Below, piece by piece: positions 42,400-51,290 of a stretch of 64,000 nt of DNA. The DNA lies in the NCBI GenBank assembly GCA_038521825.1, contig JBCBKL010000009.1:1-64000 (forward strand), given 5' to 3'. The notes beneath the pieces were generated by a model. That model searched no databases. It had not been told where the DNA came from and saw only the letters and a program-made list of their open reading frames with translations. Made by a program: the position numbers and the translations under genes. The stretch's first letter is position 1, and every line of letters starts with the position of its first letter. Origin of the DNA: JBCBKL01 sp038521825 (lineage in GTDB: Bacteria > Pseudomonadota > Alphaproteobacteria > Rhodobacterales > Rhodobacteraceae).

Positions 42400-42793
42400 C
42401 GCCGGCCTCGTTCTTGATCGCCTGACGCAGCCGCTTTTCCAACACCGCGACCTGATCGGTTTTGGCCTTGAGGTCGACGCGCAGCTCGCGCAGGGCCGTG
42501 AGCGTATCCTGAAGCGTCGGCGAAACCTCGACCGGCATGTCCGAGCCTTCGAGCCCCTCACCTTCGCCATTGATCAGCCACGTGATCGAAACGTTAAGCA
42601 GACCAGCCAGCATCGACAGCCGGTTTGCGCGGGGTTCGTTCAGGTCTTCTTCCCAGGCGCGAAGGGTCTTGAGCCGGACACCCAGCCGCCGCGCCAGGGC
42701 TGTCTGCGACATGCCCGATTGTTCACGGGCCGCCGCCAGCCGGTCGCCAAACGTCGCGGCCTCTGGGCTGTACCAATCTGTCTGATCGTCCAT
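42386..42793 (-). CDS. XRE-family helix-turn-helix regulator
   Basis: 135 residues. GDRLAAAREQSGMSQTALARRLGVRLKTLRAWE is a Cro/C1-type HTH (about 15-47), followed by LAGLLNVSITWLINGEGEG, the usual repressor linker, and a C-terminal coiled-coil (LQDTLTALRELRVDLKAKTDQVAVLEKRL). ATG 42793 has AAGGAG at the right distance. It overlaps sdhE, so both may be cotranscribed. Confidence 0.92.
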   Translation of the reverse strand: MDDQTDWYSPEAATFGDRLAAAREQSGMSQTALARRLGVRLKTLRAWEEDLNEPRANRLSMLAGLLNVSITWLINGEGEGLEGSDMPVEVSPTLQDTLTALRELRVDLKAKTDQVAVLEKRLRQAIKNEAGDGTP

Positions 42794-42883
42794 GTCCCTT
42801 GCTCCTTTGCTGCAATCCGGGTTGATCGTCGCCATGCCCCTGCCTATGAGAGGCGCGAACCCTTCTAACCTTCTGGTGCCCCG

Positions 42884-44086
42884 ATGCCATTGCTTTCCGC
42901 GACGCTTGACCGCGTCAAACCGTCTCCGACCATCGCAGTGACAAACAAGGCGGCCGAGTTGAAAGCGGCGGGCCACGATGTCATCGGCCTCGGCGCGGGC
43001 GAACCGGACTTCGACACGCCCCAGCATATCAAGGATGCCGCTGTTGTCGCCATTGCTCTTGGCAAGACCAAATATACCGCGGTCGACGGCATTCCAGAGC
43101 TGAAGCAGGCCATTTGCGCGAAGTTCGAGCGCGACAACGGCCTAGAATACACCATCGCCCAGATTACGGTGGGTACGGGTGGCAAGCAGGTTCTTTATAA
43201 TGCGTTGATGGCGACGCTGAACGAGGGTGACGAGGTGATTATCCCGGCGCCGTACTGGGTGAGCTATCCGGATATGGTTCTGCTGGCAGGCGGCACACCG
43301 GTGCCCGTCGAATGCGGGATCGAGACCGCGTTCAAGATGACCCCGGACCAGCTTGAGGCAGCGATCACACCCCAGACGAAATGGCTGATCTTCAACTCGC
43401 CATCCAACCCGACGGGCGCGGGCTATAGCAAAGCCGAGTTGAAGGCACTGACCGATGTGCTGATGCGCCACCCGCATGTCTGGGTCATGACCGACGACAT
43501 GTATGAACACCTTGTCTATGACGATTTCGAATTCTGCACCCCGGCGCAGGTTGAACCCGGGCTTTATGACCGAACGCTGACAGTCAACGGCGTATCCAAG
43601 GCCTATGCCATGACCGGCTGGCGGATTGGCTACGCGGCAGGCCCCGAGCATCTGATCAAGGCGATGCGCAAGATCCAGTCGCAATCAACCTCGAACCCCT
43701 GTTCGATCAGTCAGTGGGCAGCCGTCGAGGCCCTGAATGGCGAGCATGATTTCATCGCCACGAACAACGCCGTCTTCAAGCGCCGCCGCAATCTGGTCGT
43801 GTCCATGCTCAACGGGATCGACGGCGTGACATGCCCAGTTCCCGAAGGTGCCTTTTACGTCTATCCGTCGATCACCGGGCTGATCGGCAAAACCTCGGCC
43901 GGGGGGACAGCCATCACCGATGACGAAGCTTTTGCGACCGCATTGCTTGAGGAAAAGGGTGTCGCGGTGGTGTTTGGATCGGCTTTTGGGGTCTCACCCA
44001 ATTTCCGGGTCAGCTATGCGACATCGGACGAAGCCCTCAAAGAGGCCTGCACCCGTATACAGGATTTCTGCGCATCGCTAACCTGA
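42884..44086 (+). CDS. aspartate aminotransferase (class I, subgroup Ib)
   Basis: 400-residue PLP enzyme converting aspartate and 2-oxoglutarate to oxaloacetate and glutamate. The PLP Lys lies in VNGVSKAYAMTGWRIGYAAG, and NSPSNPTGAGYS and NFRVSYATSD are substrate- and phosphate-binding motifs. Length and motif order match the AspC/AatA type of alphaproteobacteria. It is divergent from the XRE-sdhE pair with a 90-bp gap. Confidence 0.95.
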   Translation: MPLLSATLDRVKPSPTIAVTNKAAELKAAGHDVIGLGAGEPDFDTPQHIKDAAVVAIALGKTKYTAVDGIPELKQAICAKFERDNGLEYTIAQITVGTGGKQVLYNALMATLNEGDEVIIPAPYWVSYPDMVLLAGGTPVPVECGIETAFKMTPDQLEAAITPQTKWLIFNSPSNPTGAGYSKAELKALTDVLMRHPHVWVMTDDMYEHLVYDDFEFCTPAQVEPGLYDRTLTVNGVSKAYAMTGWRIGYAAGPEHLIKAMRKIQSQSTSNPCSISQWAAVEALNGEHDFIATNNAVFKRRRNLVVSMLNGIDGVTCPVPEGAFYVYPSITGLIGKTSAGGTAITDDEAFATALLEEKGVAVVFGSAFGVSPNFRVSYATSDEALKEACTRIQDFCASLT

Positions 44087-44213
44087 ATCGGCGGTAAACA
44101 GCCTTATCGTTTCGTAAACCCGTTGCGGCTATGGAGCGACGCGGGGTTCCGCCTGCGGGGCCTTTGACAGCCTGTTAACCAGTTTCTAGGGTGCGCGGAA
44201 AAAGGTTCGCCTC

Positions 44214-44612
44214 ATGACTGAACTGCCAGAATACTATTTTCGCATTCGCGAAAACGGCGCGGTTGTGTTTCGCGTAGACACCGAAAACCGACAGCGGCGT
44301 ATCGAGATGGACCAGATTGCGGTGATCAACATCCGCAATGGTGAGATCAAGCCGCACGGCGATCGTGTTCTTTCCGACGAGGACATGGAGACGATCCGGG
44401 ATTGGATGACCAAGCGTATGGAACTGCTGGGTCGCCGCGACATGGATGACATCCATCGCGCCATCGATCATCTGAACCTCACAACCCAGTGGGCCCAGTC
44501 CAAGGCGACCGAGGATCAGCTGGAGGATGTGACGGATTCGCTGTTGATGGCGATGCATGATCTGCGCAGCGTCTTGGTGCGCAAAAAAGCGGACAGGCTG
44601 ATGAAACGCTAG
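44214..44612 (+). CDS. conserved-looking hypothetical protein
   Basis: 132 residues, acidic, soluble. YYFRIRENGAVVFRVDTENRQRRIEMDQIAVINIRNGEIKPHG suggests a beta-sheet domain with one helix bundle (about 65-130, rich in Arg, Met and Leu) at the end. Good codon usage and a clean start favour a real gene common in Rhodobacteraceae, but I know no function. Confidence 0.75.
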   Translation: MTELPEYYFRIRENGAVVFRVDTENRQRRIEMDQIAVINIRNGEIKPHGDRVLSDEDMETIRDWMTKRMELLGRRDMDDIHRAIDHLNLTTQWAQSKATEDQLEDVTDSLLMAMHDLRSVLVRKKADRLMKR

Positions 44613-44771
44613 GCTTGCGCCTGTGGAGAAAGTCTCAAAATCCAGTACAGACGCCAAGGTATGTACGGGATTCCGCCGATGACGGGGGCATTCTGAACCG
44701 GCCCTTTCGACCATCTGCCGAGCGTGCATATACACTCACCACTCACTGGGAATCAAAAAAACGGGGCAAGA

Positions 44772-45146
44772 ATGAAGACGAAGACCGCGGCCTTTGTGCT
44801 GCCGAGGTCTGCTATGGTCGACGAGGGTGAACTCCAAAACGATCCATGGCAGGAAAACGAGCAGAACAAGACGATCCAACCAACGACACTAGAAATTGCG
44901 ACGGCGATGCTGGCCGCAGGAACCAGTAATCCGGTCCTGACCCCCAGCGACTTTGCCGCCATCATCAGCCATATCCGAAAGGCGCCGGAGCAGGATGCCC
45001 TTTACGGTCGCATCGACAAGGTCCGGCACAGCCTGCCCCATCAGACGAAGGGCGGCCATATCTCGATCGATCTGGCAGAGGCGGATCCGAACAGCCGGCG
45101 TGGCGGCTGGATCCAGGGGTTGATGCAGAAAGACCTGATTCTCTAG
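44772..45146 (+). CDS. hypothetical protein
   Basis: 124 residues starting MKTKTAAFVLPRSAMVDEGE, with ribosome site GGGGCAAG just before ATG 44772. No signal peptide or membrane segment, many polar residues. I see no known family. The frame extends back to 44724, but that start lacks a ribosome site. Confidence 0.65.
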   Translation: MKTKTAAFVLPRSAMVDEGELQNDPWQENEQNKTIQPTTLEIATAMLAAGTSNPVLTPSDFAAIISHIRKAPEQDALYGRIDKVRHSLPHQTKGGHISIDLAEADPNSRRGGWIQGLMQKDLIL

Positions 45147-45170
45147 ATCCGGTCAGCGAGGCGGGATGCG

Positions 45171-46550
45171 TCAGGACAGACCCGGCTTGGCCACCGGCGC
45201 CAGCTGGGTCGCGCCGCCCCGCCAGAACCGCAGCATCAACAGCGCGGCTGCACAGGCCAGACCGACAACCAGACCCATCCAGATGCCAGCAGCACCATAG
45301 CCCGCGACAAATCCAAGGCCATATGAGGTCGGCAGGCCGACCACCCAATACGACACGCCCGCCAGCACCATGGGCACGGTCGTGTCCTGCACTCCGCGCA
45401 GCAGCCCAAGTGCGACCGCCTGCGCCCCGTCCACAAGCTGGAAAAGCGCGGCAAGTACCAGAAGGACCACGCCGATCGCCAGGATCTGATCGCGGGCCGG
45501 TTCATCCCGCTGCATGAAGAGCGAGATCAGCGGTTCAGGCCAAACCACGAAACCGATGATCGTCAGGACCGCCATCGTCAGGCTGAGCACGATCACCACC
45601 CGTGCACCCCGCACCAGATGCGGCCTGTCCTGCCGCCCCACGGCATTGCCGGCCCGGATCGTCGCGACATTGGCCAACCCGAGATGGACCATGAACGTGA
45701 TCGAGGCGAGCTGCAGAGCGATGCCATGCGCGGCGAGCGGGATGGCCCCGAGCCATCCCATCATCACGGCCGAGCCTGCAAACAGCCCAACCTCGCTGAG
45801 ACTGGTGAGCCCGATGGGCCAGCCAAGCCGGAACACCCGTCTCAACATCTCCCAGTCGGCTCGCCAGAGCCGTTGAAAAAGCGCGTGATGTGGCAGAACG
45901 ACCAGCACATATAGCACGGCACCCAAGACGCTGACTGTCTGGGTAACCACCGAAGCAATGGCCGCCCCGACGATGCCAAGTTCCGGCGCGCCCCAATTGC
46001 CAAAGATCAGCGCGTAATTGGCCGCCGCATTAGCAAACGCGGCCACGATGGTGATCCAGAAAACGATCTGCGTCCGCTCAAGCGCAGCAAGATAATTCCG
46101 CAAAACCATAAGGATAAGCGCCGGAAATACTCCAAACCCCGCGGTGCGGAGGTATCGCGCGGCGTCCAGGGCCACTTGCGGCTCCTGCCCCATCGCCAGA
46201 AGGATCGGCTGGGAAAAGAGCATAAGCGGCAGAACCAGCACGGCAAAGGCAAATGACAGCCACAGCCCCATCCGGGTGGCACGCCGGATGCTGACTTCAT
46301 CTCCGGCTGAAAGCGATGCCGCCACCAGTGGCATCACGGCCCATGCGAACCCGCTGCCCATAAGGAACAGCACGAAGAAATAACTGGAGCCCAGCGTCAC
46401 GGCCGCCAAGGCTTCGACCCCATACCAGCCCACCATGACGGTGTCGGTCACGCCAATGGCGACCTGGCCCAGATGCCCGCCGATCAGCGGCAGACCAAGC
46501 CTGAGGGCGGCGCGGGCATGCGCCGGGTATGACATCTGGCTTGTAGACAT
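45171..46550 (-). CDS. MATE family multidrug efflux transporter
   Basis: 459 residues with twelve membrane helices in two related halves. LPLIGGHLGQVAIGVTDTVMVGWYG and AVMPLVAASLSAGDEVSIRRATRMG are the MATE opening and loop; the acidic helix residue is in TSLSEVGLFAGSAVMMGWLG. It exports cationic or toxic compounds with Na+ or H+ exchange. No repressor is adjacent. The stop is near the convergent hypothetical gene. Confidence 0.95.
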   Translation of the reverse strand: MSTSQMSYPAHARAALRLGLPLIGGHLGQVAIGVTDTVMVGWYGVEALAAVTLGSSYFFVLFLMGSGFAWAVMPLVAASLSAGDEVSIRRATRMGLWLSFAFAVLVLPLMLFSQPILLAMGQEPQVALDAARYLRTAGFGVFPALILMVLRNYLAALERTQIVFWITIVAAFANAAANYALIFGNWGAPELGIVGAAIASVVTQTVSVLGAVLYVLVVLPHHALFQRLWRADWEMLRRVFRLGWPIGLTSLSEVGLFAGSAVMMGWLGAIPLAAHGIALQLASITFMVHLGLANVATIRAGNAVGRQDRPHLVRGARVVIVLSLTMAVLTIIGFVVWPEPLISLFMQRDEPARDQILAIGVVLLVLAALFQLVDGAQAVALGLLRGVQDTTVPMVLAGVSYWVVGLPTSYGLGFVAGYGAAGIWMGLVVGLACAAALLMLRFWRGGATQLAPVAKPGLS

Positions 46551-46594
46551 GCCGAACCCTTACGCCTGCGCGTCGCGGGTTGGAAGGACCGATT

Positions 46595-46975
46595 TCAGTT
46601 TGAAGGCGCAGTATCGCCGCCGAGATGAGTTTGTTTGAAACCGTCGGGATATTTGAGACCATAGCCAAGCGCCCGGTCGATGCCGATATGCGCGATCCAG
46701 ATCAACGCGACCGGCAAGGCGGCAGGCGTCACAACGACACCCAGAAAGGCCAGCGCCACCGGCAATGCATATGTGTGTGCCAAATTATAGACCCGCGCCC
46801 CGAAAGCGGGGTTGCGCAGATATCCGACCATACTCAGATCGGGGGTCAGAATCAGAGCCGCGAACAGCCACCAGCTTACCCCGCTTTGCGCGTAGGCCCA
46901 TATGGCAGCGGCGGCGACAACACCGCCTTCGATCTGCAAGAGTCTTCGCACGCTTCCGTAGGTCTGTCCGGTCAT
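46595..46975 (-). CDS. DUF4260 membrane protein
   Basis: 126 residues with three or four hydrophobic helices. LLQIEGGVVAAAAIWAYAQSG, ILTPDLSMVGYLRNP, GARVYNLAHTYALP and WIAHIGIDRALGYGLKYPDGF are the DUF4260 blocks. ATG 46975 has AAGGGGCC upstream. It lies just upstream of the MATE gene on the same strand. The role is unknown. Confidence 0.92.
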   Translation of the reverse strand: MTGQTYGSVRRLLQIEGGVVAAAAIWAYAQSGVSWWLFAALILTPDLSMVGYLRNPAFGARVYNLAHTYALPVALAFLGVVVTPAALPVALIWIAHIGIDRALGYGLKYPDGFKQTHLGGDTAPSN

Positions 46976-47157
46976 TGGTGGCCCCTTTCCCCTGTCTGTC
47001 TTCATCATGGACCTTAACCACACCAACACAATCGGTTTGCAACTTAAGCGCGAATCGCTTGCAACGCCTCCCCTTCGCCCTGCAATGTGCGCCCGTGCAT
47101 GCTGCTGTCATGTCAGATTGATAGTTGCGGCTAGGGGATACGGTATTGGAGATGGTG

Positions 47158-48450
47158 ATGAATTCGGTATTTGTCCGGGGTTTGTTCATACTTGCAGCGC
47201 TCTTCGTCGCGGTCGGCGGCATGATAAACCCTATTGACCAGGTGCGTCCGGACGCACCGGAGCTTGCTGCGTTCGGGCCGTTTCCGGTTGGCGTTCAGAC
47301 CCGTATGTTGGTGGATGGCGAGCGTCTCGATATCCTGAATGTCGAGGGAAACGCCCGCCCCGTCTATGACCGACCCCTGACGATCGAGCTTTGGTATCCT
47401 GCCGTCGAGGGTACGGTTCCCCGCGGAACCTACACCGCCATCCTCCGCGACGGACAGACCGAGGTTACGCTCTCAGGCCGCGCGGTGCGCGACGCAGCAC
47501 CGGTCGAGAGCGGATCCTTTCCGCTGGTCATTCTCAGCCACGGGTACCCGGGCAACCGATATCTGATGAGCCATCTGGGGGAAAACCTCGCCTCGAAAGG
47601 CTATGTCGTGGCGTCGATTGACCATACCGACAGCACCTATTCCGATCAGGCGGCCTTTGGGTCCACTCTTTATAACCGCCCTCTGGATCAGGCTTTTGTT
47701 CTGGACAGCCTGACAGCATCCGATGACCCGGTGACCACGCTGATCGATGACGAAAACGTCGGCATCATCGGCTATTCCATGGGCGGTTACGGCGCTCTGA
47801 TCTTTGGGGGTGCCGGCGTCACGCAAGCGTCGACCGAACTGACATGGGGTACGCCCGAAGGGCTGCTGTCGCTGCATCTGGCCGGGACCGAAACCCATGA
47901 AGCGCTGATGGATGAGCGTCTCAAGGCGGTCATCGCAATCGGGCCCTGGGGCAAGAATGCGGGCTTTTGGGATGCCGAAGGGATGGCCGGGCTGCGCAAG
48001 CCGACCCTCGTCATGGCGGGCGGGGCCGACGACGTGTCGGTCTATCCGGCGATGCGGGCGATCTTCGATGAGGCGGTGCGCACCGACCGGCATCTGCTGA
48101 CCTTCGATCACGCCAACCACAATGCCGCCGCCCCGATCCCGGCGCCGTTGGAAAGCTGGCAATCCGTCGACAACCTCGATTTCGTCCCGTTCGAGCATTA
48201 CGCGGACGCCGTTTGGGACACGACCCGCATGAACAACATCGCCCAGCATTTCGCGACGGCCTTTCTGGATCTGCACCTCAAGAGTGACGCCGAAAAATCG
48301 CGCTACTTTGACCTCGTGATCAAGGCCGAAGACGGCGTTGTCGCGCTGGATGACAATGGCCAGCCGACCGACGACCACACCTATTGGGCGGGCTTTGCCC
48401 CGCGCACTGCAGTCGGTCTGCGCTTCGAAACCAAACTGCGCGGCGAGTGA
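47158..48450 (+). CDS. secreted alpha/beta hydrolase (dienelactone-hydrolase-like)
   Basis: 430-residue hydrolase with an N-terminal membrane anchor or signal (VRGLFILAALFVAVGG). PLVILSHGYPGNRYL is the oxyanion region, IIGYSMGGYGALIFGG carries the nucleophile, VMAGGADDVSVYP the acid and FDHANHNAAAP the base. It resembles platelet-activating-factor acetylhydrolase-like and dienelactone-type serine hydrolases. ATG 47158 has GGAG upstream. Its stop overlaps the next hydrolase (TGATG). Confidence 0.85.
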   Translation: MNSVFVRGLFILAALFVAVGGMINPIDQVRPDAPELAAFGPFPVGVQTRMLVDGERLDILNVEGNARPVYDRPLTIELWYPAVEGTVPRGTYTAILRDGQTEVTLSGRAVRDAAPVESGSFPLVILSHGYPGNRYLMSHLGENLASKGYVVASIDHTDSTYSDQAAFGSTLYNRPLDQAFVLDSLTASDDPVTTLIDDENVGIIGYSMGGYGALIFGGAGVTQASTELTWGTPEGLLSLHLAGTETHEALMDERLKAVIAIGPWGKNAGFWDAEGMAGLRKPTLVMAGGADDVSVYPAMRAIFDEAVRTDRHLLTFDHANHNAAAPIPAPLESWQSVDNLDFVPFEHYADAVWDTTRMNNIAQHFATAFLDLHLKSDAEKSRYFDLVIKAEDGVVALDDNGQPTDDHTYWAGFAPRTAVGLRFETKLRGE

Positions 48451-49337
48451 TGGAGACCGAAAATCTCCCGCTGAACGGGCACCCGTTCTTTGTTCGCCGG
48501 TGGGGGGATCCGGCGCTGCCGCGTCTGCTGCTGCTGCACGGCTTTCCGGAATATGGCGGCGCTTGGAGCGATTTTGCCCCGCTGCTGGCCGACCGCTTTC
48601 ACGTGATCGCACCGGACCAGCGCGGCTATGGGCAAAGCTGGGCGCCTGATGATGTGGGGGAATATGTTCTGTCGAAGCTGGTCGATGACATGGCCACTTT
48701 GATCGGCGCGGGGCCTGTCACAGTGATGGGACACGACTGGGGCGCTTCGGTTGCCTACGGGCTTGCGATGTTCCGCCCCGATCTTGTCGACAGGCTGATT
48801 ATCGCGAATGGAGTTCATCCGGTCCCGTTTCAGCGGGCGATGGCGTCAGGCGGGCCACAATCCGAAGCCTCGCAATACATCAACAAATTGCGGGCCGAGG
48901 GATGCGAAGACCGGCTGGCGGAGGACAATTGCAGCAGGCTCATGCAGATGTTTTCATCCAGGATGGACATGACGTGGATGACCCCGGAACGAGAGGCTGC
49001 ATACAAGACCGAGTGGGCCCGCCCGGGACGGCTACGGGGGATGCTGAACTGGTACCGCGCGTCACCCCTTGTCGTCGCGGATCCCGGCAAACCGGTCGAA
49101 ATGCCCGACCTGCCGACCGAACGCCTGATGGTGAATTGCCCCCATCTGCTGATCTGGGGCGCGAAAGACACGGCCCTGCTGCCGGCCTCGACCGACGGGC
49201 TCGAAACCTTTGCGCCCCGCCTGACCCGGGTGGTGCTCGATGACGCCGATCACTGGCTGGTTCACCAGCAGCCCGAGGCGATTGCAGACAAGATTGTGGC
49301 GTGGATGAGGCAGGAAACGAACTTTCCCCAAAACTGA
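48450..49337 (+). CDS. alpha/beta hydrolase with Asp nucleophile (epoxide-hydrolase/dehalogenase type)
   Basis: 295-residue hydrolase. LLLHGFPEYGGAWSDF is the HGxP oxyanion motif and VMGHDWGASVAYGLAM shows the nucleophile Asp in GHDWG, as in epoxide hydrolases and haloacetate dehalogenases. The base His is in DDADHWLVHQQPEA. A lid domain covers residues about 140-215. Coupled translationally to the preceding hydrolase. The real substrate is unknown. Confidence 0.9.
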   Translation: METENLPLNGHPFFVRRWGDPALPRLLLLHGFPEYGGAWSDFAPLLADRFHVIAPDQRGYGQSWAPDDVGEYVLSKLVDDMATLIGAGPVTVMGHDWGASVAYGLAMFRPDLVDRLIIANGVHPVPFQRAMASGGPQSEASQYINKLRAEGCEDRLAEDNCSRLMQMFSSRMDMTWMTPEREAAYKTEWARPGRLRGMLNWYRASPLVVADPGKPVEMPDLPTERLMVNCPHLLIWGAKDTALLPASTDGLETFAPRLTRVVLDDADHWLVHQQPEAIADKIVAWMRQETNFPQN

Positions 49338-49527
49338 CCCAATGTGGGATTTCAAAGGCTTACGATCAATCGACCCTGCGTTTCTGCACCCTGGGGTTGA
49401 TGTTTCGCCCATAGGTTACATGCCTGAAATCAAACGCTATTTCGACTTGGGCGCTGCTGCGCTATGGTCGCGATACCAGGCGGATGTGTCGTAGGCGTCT
49501 GGCGGTTAATTGTAACGAGTAACTGGA

Positions 49528-50157
49528 ATGGTCATGTTGCGTTCACAGAAATACCTTTTTGTCCTCGCCGCCGCGCTTTCATTCGTGGCAACGCTGGGAT
49601 CAGCCGCCACATTTACCTATGACCTCCATGATCATCCCGGCGCATCAAAGACCGCCGAGCATGATTATGGCCTCCGCCTGGACGAATGGGGACAATTCTT
49701 TTCATTTGGCAACGGCGCGTCGGCACAGCTGGTCTATGACGATGCGGCGGGTACGGCTGTCATTTCGGGCAGCGTTCGCGAAAGCCTTGGGCTGAGTGGC
49801 GGATCAAAGACCTTCGGCGGTCTCTGGACGCTCAGCTATACCATGACAGGGCTGAGCGATCTGGGCGGGGGTTTCTTCAAGGATTTTGTCGGCGGTTCGG
49901 GCTCATTGACCGATGGGACAACGACGCGCGTGCTGGGGGCAGCCGCGAACCGGGCCGGCGAATACTTCATTTTCGATACGAACGGTCACCGGATTAGTGA
50001 CCCAAACGGGATCACCGGCCACGGCTGGGTTGGCAAGAACGGGGGGTATAACGACTTCTTGCTGACCGCGACAATCGCGCCAGTGCCGCTTCCGGCTGCC
50101 GCGTGGCTGCTGATTGGCGCTGTGGCAGGGCTTTTTGGCCTGCGTCGCCGCACCTGA
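49528..50157 (+). CDS. VPLPA-CTERM sorting-domain protein
   Basis: 209-residue secreted protein. Signal peptide about 1-26 (VLAAALSFVATLGSA), a beta-rich body, and the C-terminal sorting tail PVPLPAAAWLLIGAVAGLFGLRRRT: VPLPA motif, transmembrane helix, Arg cluster. This tail marks exosortase-type processing and surface or extracellular-polymer attachment. No exosortase gene lies in the window. A strong terminator follows. Confidence 0.92.
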   Translation: MVMLRSQKYLFVLAAALSFVATLGSAATFTYDLHDHPGASKTAEHDYGLRLDEWGQFFSFGNGASAQLVYDDAAGTAVISGSVRESLGLSGGSKTFGGLWTLSYTMTGLSDLGGGFFKDFVGGSGSLTDGTTTRVLGAAANRAGEYFIFDTNGHRISDPNGITGHGWVGKNGGYNDFLLTATIAPVPLPAAAWLLIGAVAGLFGLRRRT

Positions 50158-50180
50158 TCCCGGATGCAGTTTGCGAAATG

Positions 50181-50206
50181 GGGCCCGGCCAGCGATGGCC
50201 GGGCCC
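50181..50206 (+). terminator. terminator after VPLPA-CTERM gene
   Basis: Perfect 10-bp stem (gggcccggcc / ggccgggccc) with a six-base loop, followed by tcgtctttcc. It lies 24 bases after the stop and about 70 before moaA. Confidence 0.85.
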
Positions 50207-50274
50207 TCGTCTTTCCTGCGACTTAGGTCCATACCCCCTTGCAGCATCGCCGCCCCATGCTTAGCAATTAAACT

Positions 50275-51282
50275 ATGAACACGCCCCTCATCGACCCGTT
50301 TCAGCGCGCGATCAAATACTTGCGTGTGTCGGTCACCGACCGCTGTGACTTCCGCTGTGTCTATTGCATGTCGGAAAACATGACGTTCCTTCCGAAAAAA
50401 GACCTGCTGACGCTCGAAGAGCTGGACCGCATGTGTTCGACCTTTGTCCGCCTCGGCGTCGAAAAACTGCGGATCACCGGGGGTGAGCCACTGGTGCGGC
50501 GCAACATCCTGAGCTTTTTCAACGCAATGGGCCGCCATCTGGACAACGGCGCGCTCAAGGAACTCACGCTGACAACGAATGGCTCACAGCTCGAACGCTT
50601 TGCCACCGAATTGCATGGCGCGGGCGTGCGCCGGGTGAATGTCTCGCTCGACACGCTTGACGAAGAAAAATTTGCGCAGATTACCAGGTGGGGCCGCTTG
50701 CCCCAGGTCATGAAGGGGATCGATGCGGCGCAGGCCGCCGGACTTCGGATCAAGATTAACGCCGTGGCGCTCAAGGGCTTCAATGAAGATGAACTGCCCC
50801 GCATCAGCGAATGGTGTGCTGAACGCGGTATGGATCTGACCTGGATCGAAGTCATGCCGATGGGCGATATCGGGAACGAGGACAGATTGGGGCAGTACTG
50901 GTCCCTCAAGGACGTCCGCAAAAAGTACGAAGAACACTATACCATCACCGATCTGACCGAGCGCACGGGCGGCCCGGCCCGCTATGTTCGACTGGAGGAA
51001 ACCGGCCAGAAGATCGGCTTCATCACGCCCCTCAGCCATAATTTCTGCGAAAGCTGCAACCGGGTTCGAATCACCTGCACCGGCGAGATCTATATGTGCC
51101 TCGGGCAGGAGGATATGGCCGACCTGCGTGCGCCGCTGCGCGCCCATCCCGACGACGACGCACCCCTCGAAGACGCAATCCGCGCGGCCATTGCGCTCAA
51201 GCCCAAGGGCCATGATTTCGACTATTCCCGCCAGCGCCTCGACGGGCAGATGCCCCGCCACATGAGCCATACCGGCGGCTGA
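50275..51282 (+). CDS. moaA: GTP 3',8-cyclase MoaA
   Basis: 335-residue radical-SAM enzyme for the first step of molybdenum cofactor synthesis. RCDFRCVYCMSENM is the N-terminal CxxxCxxC cluster motif, and the second iron-sulfur cluster lies in FCESCNRVRITCTGEIYMCL. The C-terminal GG that MoaA needs ends the protein (HTGG). No other moa genes are adjacent; waaA follows after 8 bp. Confidence 0.97.
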   Translation: MNTPLIDPFQRAIKYLRVSVTDRCDFRCVYCMSENMTFLPKKDLLTLEELDRMCSTFVRLGVEKLRITGGEPLVRRNILSFFNAMGRHLDNGALKELTLTTNGSQLERFATELHGAGVRRVNVSLDTLDEEKFAQITRWGRLPQVMKGIDAAQAAGLRIKINAVALKGFNEDELPRISEWCAERGMDLTWIEVMPMGDIGNEDRLGQYWSLKDVRKKYEEHYTITDLTERTGGPARYVRLEETGQKIGFITPLSHNFCESCNRVRITCTGEIYMCLGQEDMADLRAPLRAHPDDDAPLEDAIRAAIALKPKGHDFDYSRQRLDGQMPRHMSHTGG

Positions 51283-51290
51283 GCCCTGCA

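Noticed and set aside
47473..48612. 379-codon minus-strand frame
   Set aside because: Antisense to two well-supported hydrolase genes; the translation is rich in Arg, Gly and His and matches nothing.
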